Assembly: GCA_012841565.1 (NCBI GenBank)
Contig: DUUM01000295.1
Coordinates: 1 to 10,121 of the forward strand
DNA: 10,121 nt
From: Candidatus Epulonipiscium sp.
Lineage (GTDB): Bacteria > Bacillota_A > Clostridia > Lachnospirales > Cellulosilyticaceae
Direction of reading: 5' to 3'
The first letter of the stretch is position 1; each line of letters begins with the position of its first letter. This document shows, in pieces, positions 7,103 to 10,121 of the stretch. Both the position numbers and the translations under genes were made by a program. A model generated the notes under the pieces. It saw only the letters and a program-made list of their open reading frames with translations, was not told where the DNA came from and did no database searches.

Positions 7103-7133
7103 ACAAAAAAATAAAGGCAGACCGAAGTCTGCC
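7101..7133 (-). terminator. Rho-independent terminator after the RadC-like gene
   Basis: On the minus strand GGCAGAC-TTCG-GTCTGCC (7116-7133) forms a perfect 7-bp GC-rich stem closed by the very stable C(UUCG)G tetraloop and is followed by TTTATTTTTTTGTTT. The stem begins 31 bases after the stop codon of the RadC-like gene. It cleanly separates the conjugative backbone unit from the restriction-modification operon. Confidence 0.93.
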
Positions 7134-7164
7134 ACATATCCAATAGTTGCTTATATTATTGTCA

Positions 7165-8994
7165 CTACATTTCTCTATCATTCTTCTTATTTTCAGCCTG
7201 CCCTTGTGCTTTCCCTATACCATCCCTTGCGACCTTGTCTTTAAGTTTATTAAGCTTAGCAATGGTTGACTCCTTTTTTATCTCTTTACTGTCTTTTCCT
7301 GGCTCCATTCTCTTTTCTGACTTGGATAAATTTGTTTTTGTTGCTTCAGCCCAACTTATAAAGTCTATATCATGAAAAGACTTATCCATAGGATAGTTCT
7401 CTGCAAAATCGTAATCTACTTCATACATAGCATTGGATAGCTCTACATAAGAATTTATAAAATCATCAATCTTATTACAAAGGTCATCTCCTTTATTTGT
7501 TTGTTCATTAGTATCTATAGTTCTATTGTTTATTATTGGTATTTCTCCCTCTAGCTCATATATAAGCTCTTCAAAGTAGTCATTAATTAGATTTACCCCA
7601 TCATTACGCATATACCTTTCATAAAGCTCTTCTAATAGGTCTGGGTTGTCTACTCCCATCTCTTGCATGATTAAAGCCTTAACAAAGCCCTCATAGTCCT
7701 TATCTATCAAATTATTTAATGTATCTACTGCGTTACTATCCTTCTTTTGAGGATAAATGTTGGAATAGTTGCCATGATTCCAAAAAAACTTCTCATCATT
7801 ACTTTGTAGCCCATAGGCCTCCACAAATTGTCTTCCATCAAACAATATAGCCTTATCCTTATCTATATCTAAAACAATAGTTTCATCTGATAATGAGGTT
7901 TTTATTTTATCTCCTACTCTAGGCTTGTCTTTCGCCATATTGTAAATACTTTTATCTTCCTTAAGAAGTTCTGCTTGCTCTTGCTTTTCTTGATAATTTT
8001 GGTTTTCACTTTGAAAGCTATCAATCTCCTGTGAAAAGGATAAGGTCTTCTCTTTTCCTACTATAAAATGGTCTAAAAACTCTATGTCAAAGATTTCAGT
8101 AAGATTTTTTATTTTGATAGTCATTCCTATATCTTCGCTACTAGGAGTAGGGTTTCCACTAGGATGGTTATGGAAAACTGCCATACCTTTAACATCTTGA
8201 TAGTTTAATAAGGATCTAGCTATAATTTTTAAGTCCACTATTGCAGCATCAGTAGCCCCTTTAAAAAGTTCTTCTGCTCCTATAATCTTATCATCATTGT
8301 CATAAACTATAATGCCAAATATTTCTTGTTGATGATGCTGGAAGCCTATTTTCAGTATTTCTTTTATTTCATTTGTATCTTCTATTAAATTTAAATCTAC
8401 TAGCTCGTTACTTGCAAAATAGCTTGTAAAATCTTCATACTTGTCCTTAAGGCTATAATCCTTATCTCCATAAGTATTTTCTGAGTCACTGGCTATTTCA
8501 TAGGTTTTAGATGCGTAATAACTCTTTCCTGCAACTTTAGAAAGGAAGCTATTATTCTCTTTACTATAGCCTATAGTATCTACCACCCTCATACCTATCT
8601 TTTCAAAACACTCTTTTGTTTCCTCTATTCTTTTATCAGGTGTTTCATTAGAAAAAGCTAAAAACACACTATTAGCTCCAGCCATCAAGCCCTCTCTTAA
8701 GCTTTCTTTTATACTATTTCTTTGACTTAGCCTAGTCCTTTTAAGGTGGACAGGATGATTTTTAGTATTTGCAAAAATAATAGTCCCAGCATCTTTAGTA
8801 GGTAAAGTTATTGACTTTACATAGTCTACTAAGGTATCGGGACTAGTTATTGCTTGTCTATTATTTTTAATATTGGCTCTGGCATAATCTAAAAATTCTA
8901 TAAGTGGTTTTATATCTTCATCTTGGTTTTTAATTTTCTCATAAAGTTCTTCCTTATTCCTACAATTAAATTCTTCATATAAACTACTTCTCAT
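7165..8994 (-). CDS. RadC-like JAB/JAMM-domain protein of a conjugative element, with a second degenerate JAB-like domain
   Basis: A 609-residue cytosolic protein. Residues 205-320 form a RadC-type JAB domain: E241/E242 in the G-A-E-E-L-F-K-G strand, the zinc motif H275-N-H277-P-S-G, and S285-S-E-D288. RadC itself is about 220-230 residues, so the protein is greatly enlarged. Residues 45-155 look like a second copy of the same fold without metal ligands: F-A-N-T-K-N-H-P-V matches the V-Y-D-N-D-D-K-I strand, a long helix follows, then V-F-L-A-F-S-N-E-T replaces A-V-F-H-N-H-P-S-G. Residues 355-415 look like a small beta domain (R-V-G-D-K-I start), 423-482 are helical, and 555-609 form a basic Lys-rich tail. 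GGGAGGTGG lies upstream of ATG 8994, inside the end of the 58-residue gene, which overlaps by 11 bp. RadC-like proteins of this size belong to integrative/conjugative elements; their substrate is not known. A role in conjugation or conflict with host defences is only inference. Confidence 0.85.
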   Translation of the reverse strand: MRSSLYEEFNCRNKEELYEKIKNQDEDIKPLIEFLDYARANIKNNRQAITSPDTLVDYVKSITLPTKDAGTIIFANTKNHPVHLKRTRLSQRNSIKESLREGLMAGANSVFLAFSNETPDKRIEETKECFEKIGMRVVDTIGYSKENNSFLSKVAGKSYYASKTYEIASDSENTYGDKDYSLKDKYEDFTSYFASNELVDLNLIEDTNEIKEILKIGFQHHQQEIFGIIVYDNDDKIIGAEELFKGATDAAIVDLKIIARSLLNYQDVKGMAVFHNHPSGNPTPSSEDIGMTIKIKNLTEIFDIEFLDHFIVGKEKTLSFSQEIDSFQSENQNYQEKQEQAELLKEDKSIYNMAKDKPRVGDKIKTSLSDETIVLDIDKDKAILFDGRQFVEAYGLQSNDEKFFWNHGNYSNIYPQKKDSNAVDTLNNLIDKDYEGFVKALIMQEMGVDNPDLLEELYERYMRNDGVNLINDYFEELIYELEGEIPIINNRTIDTNEQTNKGDDLCNKIDDFINSYVELSNAMYEVDYDFAENYPMDKSFHDIDFISWAEATKTNLSKSEKRMEPGKDSKEIKKESTIAKLNKLKDKVARDGIGKAQGQAENKKNDREM

Positions 8995-9160
8995 TTCTGT
9001 CCACCTCCCTATCAGGGTTCATAGGAAATGAGTTAAGCAGCTCTTTTATTTCTTTTACTTTCTTATCCTCTGGATTTTCCCTAACATATTCCATTATTTC
9101 ACTATGACTTGTAAGTCCAAAATATTTTAATAAATTATTTTCGTATTTCTTATTGAACAT
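8984..9160 (-). CDS. 58-residue hypothetical protein of the conjugative backbone
   Basis: A short gene from ATG 9160 to TAG 8984, with a strong AAGGAGG (9167-9173) 6 bases upstream. The protein begins M-F-N-K-K-Y-E-N-N-L-L-K-Y-F-G-L and continues with two predicted helices around S-E-I-M-E-Y-V-R-E-N-P and K-K-V-K-E-I-K-E-L-L-N-S-F-P; it is highly charged and has no membrane segment. It overlaps the start of the RadC-like gene by 11 bp and contains that gene's ribosome binding site, so the two are translationally coupled. I do not recognise its family. The strong ribosome binding site and coupling make it a real gene. Confidence 0.78.
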   Translation of the reverse strand: MFNKKYENNLLKYFGLTSHSEIMEYVRENPEDKKVKEIKELLNSFPMNPDREVDRNEK

Positions 9161-9212
9161 GGTTTTCCTCCTTGTTTGGTTAAATATTATTGTTTGCCTA
9201 CTTTAAAAGTTT

Positions 9213-9236
9213 AAGCCCTGAGTCCCCTCAGAGCTT
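9213..9236 (-). other. Intergenic hairpin after the large conjugation gene, possible attenuator or bidirectional terminator
   Basis: The arms 9213-9222 and 9227-9236 pair over 10 positions around a 4-base loop. In minus-strand RNA all ten pair (one G-U), in plus-strand RNA nine. Plus-strand reading is followed by six T (9235-9240), as in an intrinsic terminator; minus-strand reading is followed only by AAACTTTT, a poor U-tract. It starts 2 bases after the upstream stop codon, so it may partly terminate or protect the transcript end. Confidence 0.5.
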
Positions 9237-9238
9237 TT

Positions 9239-10121
9239 TTATCTTGCACCCTTATTTTTTTCTATATCTCTTTCATCCAAAGATAGACTTGTTTCCTCTT
9301 TTATTTTAGCCTTGAATTTTTCAAGTTGTCCTAAAGTAGATGTTTTGTCATCTAGCTTAAGACCATCAACATCATAGGTAGACTCAAAATAATTGCTACT
9401 TCTAAAATCATTGTCGTACCTATCTGGAATCCCATCATTATCTAGGTCTTTTGAAAGAGGATCATAGAAGTTACCTTCATCATCAATTTTAAGTCCAAGT
9501 TTTTCTCTTAAGTCTTTCTCATCAACCCTTATATATTCTCCAAAGTCACTGTATTCGAGATCCTTTTTTAAGTTTAAAAGAGCCTCTTCTTTATTTGATG
9601 GTTGTCCATCTTCACTTTCAAGGTAGCTTCCCTGGGAAACCTCTTTATTATCTACATACTGTGTCCAGGAATAATCTTTAAGACTTATTTCATACTGTAT
9701 TTCATGTTTGCCATCTTCTGTAGTTGTATAGGCAAGTCCTATATGACCTTCATCTGGATAAAGTTTATTAAAATCATCATAGGAATTATCTTGGTCAAAC
9801 TCTCTGTTGCAATAATCTATTATTAGCCTTTTAACATCTTCAATTAGAGGATTTAGATTCTCTAAGTCTTCTACTTCACCCATATCTAGGAGTTTATTGA
9901 TTTCAGCCAGTCTTGCTACTTTGTTTTTTAGTTCCTCCGCTTTATCAAAAGGCTTCTTTACTTCTTCTTTGGCAATTTCAAATTGTTCTTTAATAGCTAC
10001 AAGCCTTTCTTCAAACCTTTTTAGACTATCTGGAATTTTATCTATTACATTGTCCATCCTTGTAATATTTCCATCCCTATTTTGCCCTAAGTCCCCATAA
10101 TGATTATTAGAGCCTTTTAGA
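9239..10121 (-). CDS. C-terminal part of a large conjugative-element helicase/methylase-type protein, cut by window edge
   Basis: The frame is open to the right edge: 21 further codons precede the first ATG (10057), ending N-I-T-R-M-D-N-V. So that ATG is internal and 294 codons of a longer gene are seen. The stretch after it (I-P-D-S-L-K-R-F-E-E-R-L, then E-V-K-K-P-F-D-K-A-E-E-L, then R-L-A-E-I-N-K-L-L-D-M) is a long coiled-coil-like helix typical of the tail of the giant SNF2-helicase/DNA-methylase proteins of Tn1549-like elements. Next, counting from 10057, comes a beta-rich segment at about 103-175 (G-H-I-G-L-A-Y ... Y-V-D-N-K) resembling a large-polyvalent-protein associated domain. Then D-L-D-N-D-G-I-P-D-R-Y-D-N-D-F (204-218), resembling an EF-hand or thrombospondin type-3 calcium loop, sits in a DUF4316-like tail. 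Gene identity comes from this tail only; catalytic domains lie outside the window. Confidence 0.75.
   Translation of the reverse strand, partial: LKGSNNHYGDLGQNRDGNITRMDNVIDKIPDSLKRFEERLVAIKEQFEIAKEEVKKPFDKAEELKNKVARLAEINKLLDMGEVEDLENLNPLIEDVKRLIIDYCNREFDQDNSYDDFNKLYPDEGHIGLAYTTTEDGKHEIQYEISLKDYSWTQYVDNKEVSQGSYLESEDGQPSNKEEALLNLKKDLEYSDFGEYIRVDEKDLREKLGLKIDDEGNFYDPLSKDLDNDGIPDRYDNDFRSSNYFESTYDVDGLKLDDKTSTLGQLEKFKAKIKEETSLSLDERDIEKNKGAR

Noticed and set aside
10055..10057. ATG at 10057 as the true start of the right-hand gene
   Set aside because: The same frame stays open upstream to the window edge, has no convincing ribosome binding site before the ATG, and the upstream residues continue the family pattern.
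9602..10100. Two plus-strand open frames (9602-9826 and 9897-10100) with hydrophobic stretches
   Set aside because: Both are antisense to the large conjugation gene; apparent membrane segments arise from reversed Lys/Glu/Asp codons.
1..10121. CRISPR array, tRNA, rRNA, insertion sequence or attachment site
   Set aside because: No regularly spaced repeats, RNA gene signatures, transposase-like frame or flanking direct repeat was seen in the window.

Overview
The window is AT-rich DNA (about 30% G+C by eye, few CpG) with strong AAGGAGG/GGAGG-type ribosome binding sites and short, overlapping gene junctions. This points to a low-G+C Gram-positive bacterium, probably a Clostridia or Peptoniphilaceae-type anaerobe; the species cannot be read from the window. 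Every gene I accept lies on the minus strand, so the story runs from high to low coordinates.

Right part (10121 to about 7100) is integrative/conjugative element backbone. It holds the C-terminal end of a very large helicase/methylase-type conjugation protein cut by the window edge (9239-10121), a hairpin, a 58-residue protein too small to be noticed easily (8984-9160), and a 609-residue RadC-like protein with an intact JAB/JAMM metal site (7165-8994). A textbook terminator with a UUCG tetraloop (7101-7133) ends this unit.

Middle part (about 7100 to 1348) is one compact restriction-modification operon with its own promoter and possible operator repeats. In order: a small XRE/Cro-type HTH regulator, two C5-cytosine DNA methyltransferases, a 231-residue protein I do not recognise, a McrB-like AAA+ NTPase, and a McrC/LlaJI-like PD-(D/E)xK endonuclease. 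The gene set matches LlaJI-type systems, which use two C5 methyltransferases for the two strands of an asymmetric site and an NTP-driven McrB/McrC-like restriction pair. What is unusual is that the McrB-like subunit has only about 40 residues before its Walker A motif, so it lacks the N-terminal DNA-binding domain known in LlaJI.R1. The unidentified 231-residue gene, just upstream of it with 4 bp between, may supply DNA recognition as a separate subunit.

Left part (1116 to 1) is a long gene that starts with GTG behind a seven-G Shine-Dalgarno tract and runs off the window without a stop (372 codons visible). Its N-terminus carries an E...ED.D...QxK pattern typical of PD-(D/E)xK-fold nucleases that sit at the head of anti-phage effectors. 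The layout therefore reads as a mobile element backbone carrying a defence cargo: a LlaJI-like system followed by a second, probably defensive, nuclease protein.
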